DNA of 64,000 nt from Candidatus Limnocylindrales bacterium (GCA_035559535.1 DATMBG010000025.1:1-64000); one strand, 5' to 3'; counted from the stretch's first letter, positions 18,206-27,494 are shown. The notes: generated by a model from the letters alone, not told the origin. Numbers and translations are program-made.

Positions 18206-19155
18206 CGGTTTTTGTATCTGGCCATTTTCTCCCTCATCCAGGTAGCAACCCCTTGAGGCAGAAAAAGGACGATAAAGATGAGCACGGCCCCGTAGATAAT
18301 CAAGGGGAGCCCCTCCAGTCCCCCCTTTGTAAAGTAGGTTCGGGAAAGCTCCGAGAGAGGGGTTAAAATAAAAGAACCAATAAGCGGTCCAAAGAGAGTT
18401 CCGCTTCCACCCACCAGAGCCCGGATCATAATTTCTATGGAAAGGGATACTCCCAGGGTAGTTTCAGGATCAATGTACTTTAAATACTGGGCATAAAAGG
18501 TACCCCCCAGGGCAGTCAGAAAAGCACTGAGGGCCAGAGCTAAGAGTTTATAACGGGCTGTAGCCACCCCGCTCCCCTCGGCGGCCAACTCATTTTCTCG
18601 GATGGCCTTGAAATAGAAGCCGGATTTGGAAGCTTCCAGTTTATGGGAAATAATCAATATAAAAATCGTTAATCCGAGGATAATGTAATAGTACGGTCCC
18701 CGGCTGGAAAACTGAAATTGCCAGGGAGAGATATGCGCCGAAAGGTAAATCCCGGTCGGACCTCCCAGGATGTCTAAACTTAATGTAATCAACCGAAGAA
18801 GCTCTGCAAAGGCCCAGGTAATCAGTACGAAATAAAATCCCCTCAAACCAAACCGAAAGCTTAAACTTCCCATAAAAAGCGCAAAAACTGTCGCCAGCAA
18901 AGCCCCTATCCACATACCCAGCCAGGGCGTTAGGTGCCATTTCATAAAGAGCAGGGAAGAGGTATAAGCTCCGATTCCAAAAAAAGCGGCATGCCCTAAA
19001 GAAAGCTGACCCGCATACCCTCCCAGAATATTCCAACAACTACTCAGGTAAGCATAATAAAAAACCGAAATGAGGATCGTGAGGAAATAAGAATCCACCA
19101 CTAAAGGGAGAATGAGAAAAATAGCTAATCCGAGTAATGCCGGCAGGTATTTCAC
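18202..19155 (-). CDS. livM: Branched-chain amino acid-type ABC permease LivM
   Basis: This 317-residue permease has about nine membrane helices. The hallmark LivM loop is WNILGGYAGQLSLGHAAFFG, followed by GLRGFYFVLITWAFAE and the EAA-like ALVGGSGTLFGPLIG coupling loop that docks the ATPases. The start is GTG at 19155, three bases after livH, and no earlier in-frame start fits. It forms the inner-membrane channel with LivH. Confidence 0.9.
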   Translation of the reverse strand: MKYLPALLGLAIFLILPLVVDSYFLTILISVFYYAYLSSCWNILGGYAGQLSLGHAAFFGIGAYTSSLLFMKWHLTPWLGMWIGALLATVFALFMGSLSFRFGLRGFYFVLITWAFAELLRLITLSLDILGGPTGIYLSAHISPWQFQFSSRGPYYYIILGLTIFILIISHKLEASKSGFYFKAIRENELAAEGSGVATARYKLLALALSAFLTALGGTFYAQYLKYIDPETTLGVSLSIEIMIRALVGGSGTLFGPLIGSFILTPLSELSRTYFTKGGLEGLPLIIYGAVLIFIVLFLPQGVATWMREKMARYKNR

Positions 19156-19158
19156 AGA

Positions 19159-20019
19159 TTAATTTCCAAACAATCCCCTGGGTTTAAAAAGTAAGACCAA
19201 CACCAGAAGGGTGGTACTCACCACAGATTTGAGAGAACTGGATAACAGAATCGCTCCCACCGATTCCGCTACACCTACCAGGAGTCCTCCAATCAACGCA
19301 CCGGACAAACTCCCCATTCCGCCCAAAATGATGATGGTAAAAGCCACCATTGTAAACGGGGGACCAACATGGGGCGTCAGATCATAAAAGGGAATAATTA
19401 GCGAGCCGGCGGCTCCTACGCAGGCAGCTCCAATTCCAAAGGAGATAGGATAAATTCTATTAATTTCAATTCCCACCAACAAAGCGGCTTCCGGGTCATC
19501 TGCAGAGGCCCGGATAGCTCTACCCAACTCCGTTTTCTTCAAGAGTAAATAGAGGAGGAAAGTAAAGAAAAGCGCAGATAAAAAGGCCACCACCCGGGGA
19601 AGGTCCAGAACAATCTCCCCTATCCACAAGGTTTCCAGGGAATAGCCGGTGATGACCGATCGGACATTAGGTCCCCAGAGTAGTAACGCGCTATTTGTCA
19701 GGATGAGGGATACCCCCAGAGTAACCAGAATCTGCATATGTTCTGAGGCGTGCAAAATGGGATTGATCAAAAATCGTTGGATGAGAAATCCAAGCAAAAA
19801 AAGTAAGAAGACGCTGACCGGGATTGAAAGATAAGGATCTATTCCGGCCAAAGTAAACAGCCAATAGCTGATGGCCATTCCCAGCATCATCATGTCTCCA
19901 TGGGCCAGGTTAACCACCTTCATCACCCCAAAGATAAGGGTAAGCCCGGTGGCCATCAAGCCATAAACGCCACCCATCAGAAAACCACTCGCGATAGCCT
20001 GTAAGAGCAGGGAAGTCAT
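19159..20019 (-). CDS. livH: Branched-chain amino acid-type ABC permease LivH
   Basis: The 286-residue permease has about eight helices, the N-terminal GFLMGGVYGLMATGLTLIFG block and the NLAHGDMMMLG motif typical of LivH. A GGMGSLSGALIGGLLVG coupling loop lies near residue 230. It is the first gene of the livHMGF run. No periplasmic binding-protein gene (livJ/livK) occurs next to it. The upstream neighbour is the heparinase-like gene, 87 bp away on the same strand. Either the binding protein is encoded elsewhere or an unrelated one is used. Confidence 0.9.
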   Translation of the reverse strand: MTSLLLQAIASGFLMGGVYGLMATGLTLIFGVMKVVNLAHGDMMMLGMAISYWLFTLAGIDPYLSIPVSVFLLFLLGFLIQRFLINPILHASEHMQILVTLGVSLILTNSALLLWGPNVRSVITGYSLETLWIGEIVLDLPRVVAFLSALFFTFLLYLLLKKTELGRAIRASADDPEAALLVGIEINRIYPISFGIGAACVGAAGSLIIPFYDLTPHVGPPFTMVAFTIIILGGMGSLSGALIGGLLVGVAESVGAILLSSSLKSVVSTTLLVLVLLFKPRGLFGN

Positions 20020-20106
20020 GGAGTTTTATTTGTAAAGAACTGTGAGATCGTAATGACGGAAACCACAGCTAATCCCGAAAAGCCATATCGGAACTTCAGG
20101 TTCGGA

Positions 20107-22659
20107 TCAGACTTTTGGAACTTCTACCGTGAGATATCCCTTTACTTTTTTCAACTGTCCTTTTCGGCCATTGATAAAGACCTGTTGCACCTGGGGAGCC
20201 AGAAAGGTTACCGACGCGATACTTTTTGTAGTCCAGAGTTCCAGTCTATCTTCCTGAAATACGAAACTTAAGTCCCACACCGGTTGCGGAGCTTGAAAGA
20301 GGACCAGGTCGTCTATAGAAATGTGGGATCCATTGTGAACACAAACCTCGACCAGATGATTCTGGGTATCTTTTCGGATAAAGAAGAGCTCTCCCTCAAC
20401 GGTAAACTCTTTAAAGGATAACTTCTGAGAACCCTGGTGGGAGAAAACAAAGTAATCGGTTCCTGTCGTCATCTGCAACTCCAATCCGATGGCATTATCT
20501 ACGGAAACTAAAAACTCTCCTTGACGGACTTCACCTTCCCGACCCAGGATGGCCACCTCGGTGGCCGGCGGCTGGGGATAGAGAATGGTGTTAAAACTGG
20601 TAGGTAAAGAAGAGCTACGGCTGTACTTAACCAGCGGAGCTTCCACGGTACTTTTATATCCATTTGTGATCCAGCCATCACCCGGGTTTTCTCCCCCTGC
20701 CTGGAACGTTACATCCATTTTATCTGCGTGAAGGGGAATAATGGCCAGGGTTGGATCATAGAGTTGACCTAACTGAACTTTCTTTTGGGCGAAATCTACA
20801 CCCAGTTTTGTAGGTGAAAAATGAAAATACTGTTCAAAAAGGTGGGTTCCTTCACCGGTCAGGAGATCATGAAGAATCCAGTACTCGGGCTTTTTAAAAA
20901 AGACCATCCGGTGATGTAAAACAGGAGATGAAAGCTTCTGGTAGCCGGTATGAAACCCTCGAACAAAATCAAATCGGCAGGTAGATACCCAGCGATCCAG
21001 CTCAGCCTGGAACCGAACTTTGGAGGATCCTTCAATATCCAGTTCTTTTAAACCCCGGTTGTCGATGAGGATACTGTTATGGGCCATATAATGTCGGAAA
21101 TAACTATTCCATTTACAAAGGGTTTCTTCTGAATAGGGACCGGCATCTACGACATAGGGGATTCCAAAGCTGGACACTTCAAAACTCAAGGCATCGGCAT
21201 GGGTAAGTTGCCGAACTTCCGAGATCGATCCAGAATGGGAACCCCGCATCAGGAAAAAATAGTGACCTTCTCGTCCCCACTCATTCCTCATGACGGCGTA
21301 GCCTGCTTCCATAAGGCCCTTTGAAGTAAAGCCCGGAGTTTTAGCAGGTAATTCCTTGTAGGCCATAGCCCCTTCCTTTCCCAAAAACCAAAGGGCATCT
21401 TCTTGAAAGCCGGCTGCCACAACTTTAAAATCTCCTCGATTTAAAAGAACTGCCCCCACAGCAAGTAGATGGCTAAAGCCGGTTTCCGGCGAAGAGGTGG
21501 AGCGAAATAGGCAGGTTAACTGCTCATCCCCAATCCTGGGAAGTGTACCACAGGGTTTAATTAAAGCCATGAGCCGTTCCAAAGCCCGTTCGGTTAAGCC
21601 GGTTAGTTGAGGAAGTAAATAGAGTCGGTTAGCTTTTCGTGTAACCAACAGAATCAAATAAAGTTCTATGAAGAGAAGAAGTCCACCTAAAGAACTATCT
21701 AAAATCGAGGTTGTAGGAGGAAAATAGGGAGTAAACTCCCCCTGAAGGATTTTGATATTCTCATCCCGCCATTCTTTACTTTTTTTGAATTCGGGAAAAA
21801 GGGCCCCGATTAAGTACAGAACGGTCGTGGCAGCAATAAGTTCTTGTAATTTAGAAGGCGGGGCATATTTCAGATGGGCCTCCAGGGCACAGGCATGAAA
21901 ATAGATATATTGAAGCCAATTCAGATGGAATAAAGGATCCAGATGCTTAAAAGCCACAAAGAAGAAATAACCAAATAACCAGAACAGACAGCGAAGAGAA
22001 ATTTCGAGAAGGTTGGCCCAATTAATTCCCCTGGGAAAAGGATTTTGATGCATCCAACCGACTAGGTGATAAAGAAAGGTTTGAACGTACTTTTCATTAT
22101 CGGTCAGCCAATAGGCTCTCCCTAAATCTAGAAAATGGCGATGTCGGTTGAGTTCCCAGATAAAACGGATATCATCTCCCTGGGCTAAAGCCTCAAAGGT
22201 GTGTAGATCAGGGCAGGAGCCCACATCCCAGACCCTCTGGGATATGGGACTTTGATTCCATTGAATATCTCCTTCAAATTCAATGGGATAATGTTGAAAT
22301 AAAATAAATTGATTGTTGCAAAGCTTCTCGGCAGTATCTAGAGTTCTTTCATAGGCTTCTGGATATTTCTCTTTAATTTCTTCGGCTATTTTATTTTTTT
22401 CCCACCCCTTAAGGAAGAAACAGGGAGATCGCCGCGCTTGCATGTGGTGGAGAAGACTCTTTAGGGCCTTTTCAAGGTCATTTTTCTCCAGGCCTTTTTG
22501 AACCTCTCTAAGTTCAAGTCTGAGGAAATCAAAGCACTTCAGAAAGTTTGGGATGTCCATTTGGGCAAGGCGATTCAATTCGAATTGGAGAAGGTCGGGC
22601 TGGGTCCCCCGAAATTTTTTGATAGCACCGGAAAGGAAAGATTGTAATATTTTCTTCAT
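20107..22659 (-). CDS. Heparinase II/III family protein
   Basis: The 850-residue protein has an all-helical (alpha/alpha toroid) N-terminal half with many Trp and His residues. Its C-terminal half is the heparinase II/III beta-sandwich: FFLMRGSHSG, THADALSFEVSSFGIPYVVD, FRHYMAHNSILIDNRG. These contain the His and Tyr positions expected of polysaccharide lyases in this family. No signal peptide is visible at MKKILQSFLSG, unlike secreted lyases. Bacterial homologues next to glycosyltransferases are thought to trim or edit exopolysaccharide or glycan intermediates. The start has a GAGG site. Actual substrate unknown. Confidence 0.85.
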   Translation of the reverse strand: MKKILQSFLSGAIKKFRGTQPDLLQFELNRLAQMDIPNFLKCFDFLRLELREVQKGLEKNDLEKALKSLLHHMQARRSPCFFLKGWEKNKIAEEIKEKYPEAYERTLDTAEKLCNNQFILFQHYPIEFEGDIQWNQSPISQRVWDVGSCPDLHTFEALAQGDDIRFIWELNRHRHFLDLGRAYWLTDNEKYVQTFLYHLVGWMHQNPFPRGINWANLLEISLRCLFWLFGYFFFVAFKHLDPLFHLNWLQYIYFHACALEAHLKYAPPSKLQELIAATTVLYLIGALFPEFKKSKEWRDENIKILQGEFTPYFPPTTSILDSSLGGLLLFIELYLILLVTRKANRLYLLPQLTGLTERALERLMALIKPCGTLPRIGDEQLTCLFRSTSSPETGFSHLLAVGAVLLNRGDFKVVAAGFQEDALWFLGKEGAMAYKELPAKTPGFTSKGLMEAGYAVMRNEWGREGHYFFLMRGSHSGSISEVRQLTHADALSFEVSSFGIPYVVDAGPYSEETLCKWNSYFRHYMAHNSILIDNRGLKELDIEGSSKVRFQAELDRWVSTCRFDFVRGFHTGYQKLSSPVLHHRMVFFKKPEYWILHDLLTGEGTHLFEQYFHFSPTKLGVDFAQKKVQLGQLYDPTLAIIPLHADKMDVTFQAGGENPGDGWITNGYKSTVEAPLVKYSRSSSLPTSFNTILYPQPPATEVAILGREGEVRQGEFLVSVDNAIGLELQMTTGTDYFVFSHQGSQKLSFKEFTVEGELFFIRKDTQNHLVEVCVHNGSHISIDDLVLFQAPQPVWDLSFVFQEDRLELWTTKSIASVTFLAPQVQQVFINGRKGQLKKVKGYLTVEVPKV

Positions 22660-22696
22660 GAAACCTCAGGGAATGCTTTAATTTAAAAAGAATTTT

Positions 22697-22748
22697 GTTG
22701 ACTTTTTCCTTTAAGCTCAACTTAATTAAGGTATTAAAAAAAGTCAAC
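22697..22748. promoter_or_regulatory. Symmetric divergent promoter/operator region
   Basis: GTTGACTTTTT (22697-22707) and its exact complement AAAAAGTCAAC (22738-22748) flank a TTAATTAA core in the gap between the leftward heparinase gene and the rightward HEAT gene. Each arm contains TTGACT pointing toward one gene, so the arms can serve as -35 boxes of divergent promoters sharing a palindromic AT-rich centre. The -10 matches are weak. Assignment is inference. Confidence 0.4.
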
Positions 22749-22820
22749 CCTTTTCCATTGACCGTTTTTCATTTGTTGGATCAGGCTGTGAAGGGCAAAT
22801 AGGAAAAGGTTTATCCTCCC

Positions 22821-23525
22821 ATGGTTTATAACAAAGGGTGTATAAGGATAGGGCTAACCTTCTTGATCAGTCTGTGGGGATTCCTGTTTTATTATGGAGA
22901 AATTTTAAAGGCTCAAGGGGATGAAGTGGAGCAGAAGATTGCGCAATTGAATTCTCCGGAGAAGACCCTTCGTAAAGATGCGGCCAATCAACTGGGTTTT
23001 TTAAAAGATCCGCGGGGGGTAGATCCCCTCATTCAGGTCTTAGAAAAGGATCCAGATAGTGACGTACGTCGCAATGCGGCCAATGCCCTGGGGGCCTTAG
23101 GAGATAAAAGGGCTGTGCAACCCTTGATCCAGGCCCTTACGGACAAAAGTAAAGATGTTTGCCGGGAGGCCGCCCTGGCCCTGGGTAAGTTAAATGATCC
23201 TCAAGCCGTCGAGCCTTTAATAAAGACTTTAAAAAATTCAGATCATTTTATTCGCCTGGCCGCCGTCACGTCTTTAGGCCGTTTAAAGGATGAGAGGGCT
23301 ATAGAACCTCTGATTGGTATGCTCAGCGATAAGGATCCTTTTATTCGGGAGAAGGCGGCTCTGGCTTTAGGGGAGTTTGGAGATGAGAGGGCCCTGGATT
23401 CACTAGACCGATTGGTTCAAAACGATCCCGAAAAATCTGTCCGGCAGGTGGCCGGTAAAGCACTTGAAAAGATTAAAAAACGGGTTCCATCTCCACAACT
23501 CAAAAAGCAACAAACCTCGCCATAA
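22821..23525 (+). CDS. Exported HEAT-repeat protein
   Basis: This is a 234-residue protein with an N-terminal hydrophobic signal or anchor segment (GLTFLISLWGFLFYYGEIL, residues 11-29). It is followed by five to six HEAT/PBS-lyase-type repeats of about 31 residues. The repeat unit reads DKRAVQPLIQALTDKSKDV, with REAALALGKL between units. It ends in a basic tail. Such helical solenoids mediate protein-protein contacts, and location in the periplasm or membrane is inferred from the N-terminus. It is divergently transcribed from the heparinase gene. No enzymatic residues are expected. Confidence 0.85.
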   Translation: MVYNKGCIRIGLTFLISLWGFLFYYGEILKAQGDEVEQKIAQLNSPEKTLRKDAANQLGFLKDPRGVDPLIQVLEKDPDSDVRRNAANALGALGDKRAVQPLIQALTDKSKDVCREAALALGKLNDPQAVEPLIKTLKNSDHFIRLAAVTSLGRLKDERAIEPLIGMLSDKDPFIREKAALALGEFGDERALDSLDRLVQNDPEKSVRQVAGKALEKIKKRVPSPQLKKQQTSP

Positions 23526-23683
23526 AGATTTATGGCGACCTCTTCCACCAAACTGGGAGCAGATATCGGAAGTGTTCAAAGGAATGGGCTTTTTCCCTCT
23601 TTATAAACCTTTGAGGCAGGCCAAGGAGTATTTTTAAAAATTCATCAAGGAGTGGGTTTCTCCCTTTTGCCTTTTTATAAATC

Positions 23684-24304
23684 CTATTTCCCAGAAATGG
23701 GGATATATCTTAACCCTCCTGTAATATCGAGAATTTCCTCATCAATATCCCCCTGGATAGAATGGAGAAGGACTTCCAGGGTCAAGGAGACATTTTTGTT
23801 TAAAAAGTATTCAAAGCCTCCCCCCACATTAAATCCAAAATCGTTACTCTGAATAGTTCTGGTTGTATCTGCGATTCCAGGGGTAATGAGTGTTACAATT
23901 TCTTTATGTCCGTTGTAGACTCCTGCACCTCCCAGGATATAAGGAACAAAACCTCCTATGGAAACCAACCGGGCTCGAATTCCTCCGGTTACATAGGCCT
24001 CATCAAATCGGGTTGGTTCGGTAGTGGAGAAAGTCCCACTTCCTAAGGTGATATTTTCATCGAATTGGATATATCCTCCGAAGAGGGTGAGGGATAAGTG
24101 AGGTGCAAAGGTATACTCTCCGTAAGCCCGAAGGCTGAATCCCGTTCCCAGGCCGTTATCATTGTTTGTAAATCTGGCAAACCCCACATCGACTCCACCG
24201 GATAAATGATTTCCAAAAAGATTTTGAGCGTAAATTGAGGTGGGAAAGAAAAAGAATAAAATAAAAATCGGGAGGGCTTTGGGTAAGTAGTTAAGTTTTA
24301 TCAT
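23684..24304 (-). CDS. Outer-membrane beta-barrel protein (OmpA/OmpW-like porin family)
   Basis: The 206-residue protein has a signal peptide (PIFILFFFFPTSIYAQ, cleavage likely after YAQ near residue 26) and alternating hydrophobic strands typical of an eight-stranded barrel: GVDVGFARFT, LSLTLFGGYIQF, GFVPYILGGAGVY, DFGFNVGGGFEYFL, VSLTLEVLLHSI. The C-terminus (GGLRYIPISGK) lacks a terminal Phe. AGGAG precedes the ATG. Similar proteins are annotated as porin-family or outer-membrane beta-barrel domain proteins with no set function. It supports a diderm cell envelope. Confidence 0.82.
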   Translation of the reverse strand: MIKLNYLPKALPIFILFFFFPTSIYAQNLFGNHLSGGVDVGFARFTNNDNGLGTGFSLRAYGEYTFAPHLSLTLFGGYIQFDENITLGSGTFSTTEPTRFDEAYVTGGIRARLVSIGGFVPYILGGAGVYNGHKEIVTLITPGIADTTRTIQSNDFGFNVGGGFEYFLNKNVSLTLEVLLHSIQGDIDEEILDITGGLRYIPISGK

Positions 24305-24396
24305 GGCAAGTTCTCCTGTAGGTAAAGGGGTGACGCGACTGACTCCCCACGACGGCTACCCACTACATACTTCCTGTGCGATAAGGGGAGATTGGA

Positions 24397-24840
24397 AGAG
24401 CTTTAAGTAGGCCTGTAAGCCGGGTTCTGTTCCCTTGCGGGCGATAATCATTCATCTAGGATGCCAGTTACCTGGCACCTCCAGCGGCCTACCCGGGAGT
24501 TTAGGACGGGACTCTCCTGATACACTCCCCTATTTGGCCTTGCTCCAGGTGGTGTTTGCCTAGCCATCTGTGTCACCACAGATGCTGGTGGGCTCTTACA
24601 TTAAGGGCTTGCGCCCCCCACCGTTTCACCCATCACCGGCGAGAACCTCCCCTCTGAAGTCCCTCTCCCAGGAGGAAAAGGGCTGGAAGTGAGGTTATCG
24701 CTTAGGCTGGTCTGCTCTCTGTTGCACTTGACGTCGGATCACTCCGCCTGGGTGTTACCCAGCACCTTGTCCCTGAGGAGCCCGGACTTTCCTCTCGTGC
24801 CTCGAAGGCACCAGCGATTATCCGGCCTGCTTAAAGCTCT
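24397..24840 (-). ncRNA. rnpB: RNase P RNA (bacterial class A)
   Basis: Read on the minus strand, the transcript starts AGAGCTTTAAGCAGGC and ends GCCTACTTAAAGCTCT, closing the P1 helix. Conserved blocks include the 5' GGCCGGATAATCGCTGG region, the GAGGAAAGTCCGGGCTCC core (CR-I), and the 3' ATTATCGCCCGC...AGAACCCGGCTTACAGGCC universal end. Size (about 440 nt) fits class A. Flanking bases (24385-24396 and 24841-24855) can extend P1, so mature ends could be slightly longer. The RNA is the catalytic subunit that removes tRNA 5' leaders. Confidence 0.95.
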
Positions 24841-24861
24841 CCAAAACTAATCCCCGTTTTC

Positions 24862-24890
24862 AATCTAGCCGTTAACCCTGAATTTGTCAA
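24862..24890 (-). promoter_or_regulatory. Sigma-70 promoter of rnpB
   Basis: On the minus strand, TTGACA (24885-24890) and TAGATT (24862-24867) are separated by exactly 17 bases. The predicted start about 7 bases downstream coincides with GGGGATTAG, the outer end of the extended P1 pairing. This fits direct transcription of RNase P RNA. Confidence 0.7.
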
Positions 24891-25082
24891 GAGAAAAACC
24901 GCACATAGAAAGGGTTTACAGAAATCTTCGTAAATTTTATGCCTCCCCTGAAATTTTCCTTATTTTTGTTTACGCATGAATAAAAAAACCGTAAAATAAT
25001 AAGATTAGAAACGACTTTAACGAATCTCGAAAAATCTCAACCTGACGAAATCTTTTTAGAAAAATAAAGCGGAGGACCTTCC

Positions 25083-26918
25083 TTGATCTTTTCTCCCCGG
25101 TATTTTTCCGTTGAAAAAGAATTCCCTTTGGCTATGGAACAGGTCTGGGATCTTTTGAGCAACACCGAACACCTCAACCGGACCCTCGGTCTACCTGCCA
25201 TAAATTATAGTCCCCCCACCGGAGCAAAGGAAGGCTTTTATCGAAAGGCCTCAACTCAACTCCTCAAGACCTTTTCCCTTACCTGGAAAGAGTATCCCTT
25301 TGAGTGGATTTATCCGGAGCGGTATACCGTATTACGCCTTTTTGAGGGAGGGTTTCTGGAGCGATTTTTTGGTGGTATCGAACTTCAGAGGAAAACCTGG
25401 GGAACCCGGGTACGGATTTTCACCCATTTAACTCCTCGAAACCTTTTAGGATGGCTACTTGTTCCTTTAATAGGTCGCAAAGGAGTCCGCGATACCCTGA
25501 ATTACTGTCAGACCTTCCTCCCACTCACTCCATCTAAGGCCGGGGATCCTTTTCCTCGACCTAAGAGGCGGAATCCGATTCCTTCCAACTCTTTTAATAA
25601 TTTGTTTACCAAATTAGCCAACTTGCCTGTAGATAAATCCCTCATTCCTCGATTAAGATACCTTCTCCTCCAAGGGAGTGAGGAGGAAATCGTTCACATG
25701 AAACCTTTTGCCCTCGCCAAGGCTTGGAAAGCAGATCGCTACGAAGTTCTCCGTCTTTTCCTTTATGCCACAAAAATAGGCCTTCTGAACCTGAGCTGGG
25801 AGCTTATGTGCCCGTATTGCCGGGTCATCAAAGCAGAATATGAAACCCTGACAGAACTGTCCAGTCGATTCCACTGTGATGCCTGTGGGATTGACTATGA
25901 AGCTAATTTTGACCAATACGTCGAACTCAGGTTTTCGGTCCATCCCCGGGTTCGTAGGGCGGACTATCAAATCCACTGTATCGGAGGACCCGCCCATACC
26001 CCCCACGTCCTTGCCCAACAATATCTTCCACCGGATACAGGGCGTGAGCTTTTCTTGACCCTTGGTGAAGAAGATCTTCGGGTCCGGGCATTCCGATATA
26101 ATCAAATCGTTATGCTGAAGCCATCTCCAGAAAAAATTGAAACGCTAGATCTCCTCTATGGCGAAGAGGGTTGGCAGACCTCTTCTTTAACTTATCGCCC
26201 AGGTCCTGTCCGAATACGCCTCTGGAACAAAAGCTCAAAGGTTCTTCTGGCCCTTTTAGAAAAAGTACAATGGGATCCCTATGCCGTCCCGGCGGCTTAT
26301 GTGACCACACTTCAAGAATTCCGAAGTCTTTTTAGCTCGGAAGTGCTTGCCCCGGATCAACAAATCGGTATTGAGAACCTTTCTGTCTTCTTTACCGATC
26401 TAAAAGGTTCCACGTCCCTCTATGAAGAGGTTGGAGAAACTTCTGCCTTCAATCGGGTTCGTACCCATTTTCAATTCCTTACCCAACGGATTAAGCGCCA
26501 TGAGGGAGCTATTGTAAAAACCATTGGGGATGCGGTAATGGCTGTTTTTTCTTTACCTGAACGGGCCGTCCAGGCGGCCTTAGAAATTCAATCGGAAATT
26601 GAAGAATTTAACCGATCCTTGGCCCTTGATCCGCCACTGATTATTAAAATTGGAATCCACCACGGTCCTGCTATCGCAGTCAATGCAAACGATCGCCTGG
26701 ATTACTTCGGCAGAACCGTAAATATCGCAGCACGAGTTCAACGGGAAAGTCGGGGAGGGGATGTCGTTCTGACCCAAGAACTCTTCCAGGACCCCCGGGT
26801 TCAGAAAGTCTTAAAAGATTTTCAAATTAAAGTCGATCCCTTCCAAACTGCGTTGAAAGGGATTGAAGGTACCTTTACCCTTTACCGTCTCTATTTATCT
26901 CGCCCGCAGGTCCTATAA
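25083..26918 (+). CDS. Adenylate cyclase with SRPBCC, zinc-ribbon/DUF5939 and class III catalytic domains
   Basis: This is a 611-residue multidomain protein. Residues 1-145 look like an SRPBCC/START-like ligand-binding fold. Residues about 180-410 fit DUF5939, with a CPYC...CDAC zinc-ribbon near 245-275. Residues about 425-605 form a class III nucleotidyl cyclase. Metal aspartates are in FFTDLKGST and TIGDAVMAVF. The transition-state Asn/Arg are in GRTVNIAARVQ, and the adenine-type Lys precedes IGDAV. These residues favour active ATP cyclisation to cAMP. The start is TTG at 25083 with GGAGG seven bases upstream. Sensory input may be a hydrophobic ligand through the N-terminal domain. It stands alone on the plus strand. 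Confidence 0.85.
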   Translation: MIFSPRYFSVEKEFPLAMEQVWDLLSNTEHLNRTLGLPAINYSPPTGAKEGFYRKASTQLLKTFSLTWKEYPFEWIYPERYTVLRLFEGGFLERFFGGIELQRKTWGTRVRIFTHLTPRNLLGWLLVPLIGRKGVRDTLNYCQTFLPLTPSKAGDPFPRPKRRNPIPSNSFNNLFTKLANLPVDKSLIPRLRYLLLQGSEEEIVHMKPFALAKAWKADRYEVLRLFLYATKIGLLNLSWELMCPYCRVIKAEYETLTELSSRFHCDACGIDYEANFDQYVELRFSVHPRVRRADYQIHCIGGPAHTPHVLAQQYLPPDTGRELFLTLGEEDLRVRAFRYNQIVMLKPSPEKIETLDLLYGEEGWQTSSLTYRPGPVRIRLWNKSSKVLLALLEKVQWDPYAVPAAYVTTLQEFRSLFSSEVLAPDQQIGIENLSVFFTDLKGSTSLYEEVGETSAFNRVRTHFQFLTQRIKRHEGAIVKTIGDAVMAVFSLPERAVQAALEIQSEIEEFNRSLALDPPLIIKIGIHHGPAIAVNANDRLDYFGRTVNIAARVQRESRGGDVVLTQELFQDPRVQKVLKDFQIKVDPFQTALKGIEGTFTLYRLYLSRPQVL

Positions 26919-27326
26919 GTTTTTTAATTCAGGGGTTTTATTTAACCCTTCTCTGTCTTCCCTTAAAAACTTATCGGCAAGGTCTCTTTTAACCCTCTAT
27001 GGGGGATTTTTCTTTTTACCTGAATTGGATAGCCTCTGTTGTGTCCTGACCTTCCAAAACGTATCGTCCTCCTCTTTATGATTAAACCAATAGGTCCCAT
27101 AAGACCGAAATCCCATTTAGTGAAAACAACCCGTATTATTGGAGAATCAAGGGTTGGCATGGTAAATGCTTACTCAAGTAATGAATTCATTAACCTGGAA
27201 GAATCCCTGTTTAGGTTATTCTTTTCCACTGGTTGATAGGAGTATTAGGTAATAGAGGGAATAAATCAAGTACCCTGCTGGAATAGATTTACAACAAGAT
27301 AAAAGAGAGAGAGGAGGTGAGGGGAG
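26919..27326. other. Intergenic region, no gene seen
   Basis: These roughly 410 bp contain only short overlapping open frames on both strands with no family resemblance. A good Shine-Dalgarno site (GAGGAGG near 27311) at the right end belongs to the small DUF1328 gene. Confidence 0.4.
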
Positions 27327-27494
27327 ATGTTATCATGGGCACTTACTTTCTTAATTATAGCCATTATTGCCGGGGTCCTGGGTTTTGGTGGGATTGCAGG
27401 CACCGCGACAGAGATTGCAAAGGTACTGTTTTTCGTCTTTCTAATTTTATTTATTATATCCCTGATCACGGGCCGAAGAACTCCAGGTGTTTAA
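27327..27494 (+). CDS. DUF1328 (YtjA-family) small membrane protein
   Basis: This is a 55-codon gene beginning [20 protein letters not shown] and ending TGRRTPGV. It has two hydrophobic helices joined by [13 protein letters not shown], the diagnostic pattern of the DUF1328/YtjA family. GAGGAGGTGA lies seven bases before the ATG. Family members are small inner-membrane proteins, often stress-linked and without known function. It is easily missed because of its length and an overlapping open frame in another phase. Confidence 0.9.
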   Translation: MLSWALTFLIIAIIAGVLGFGGIAGTATEIAKVLFFVFLILFIISLITGRRTPGV

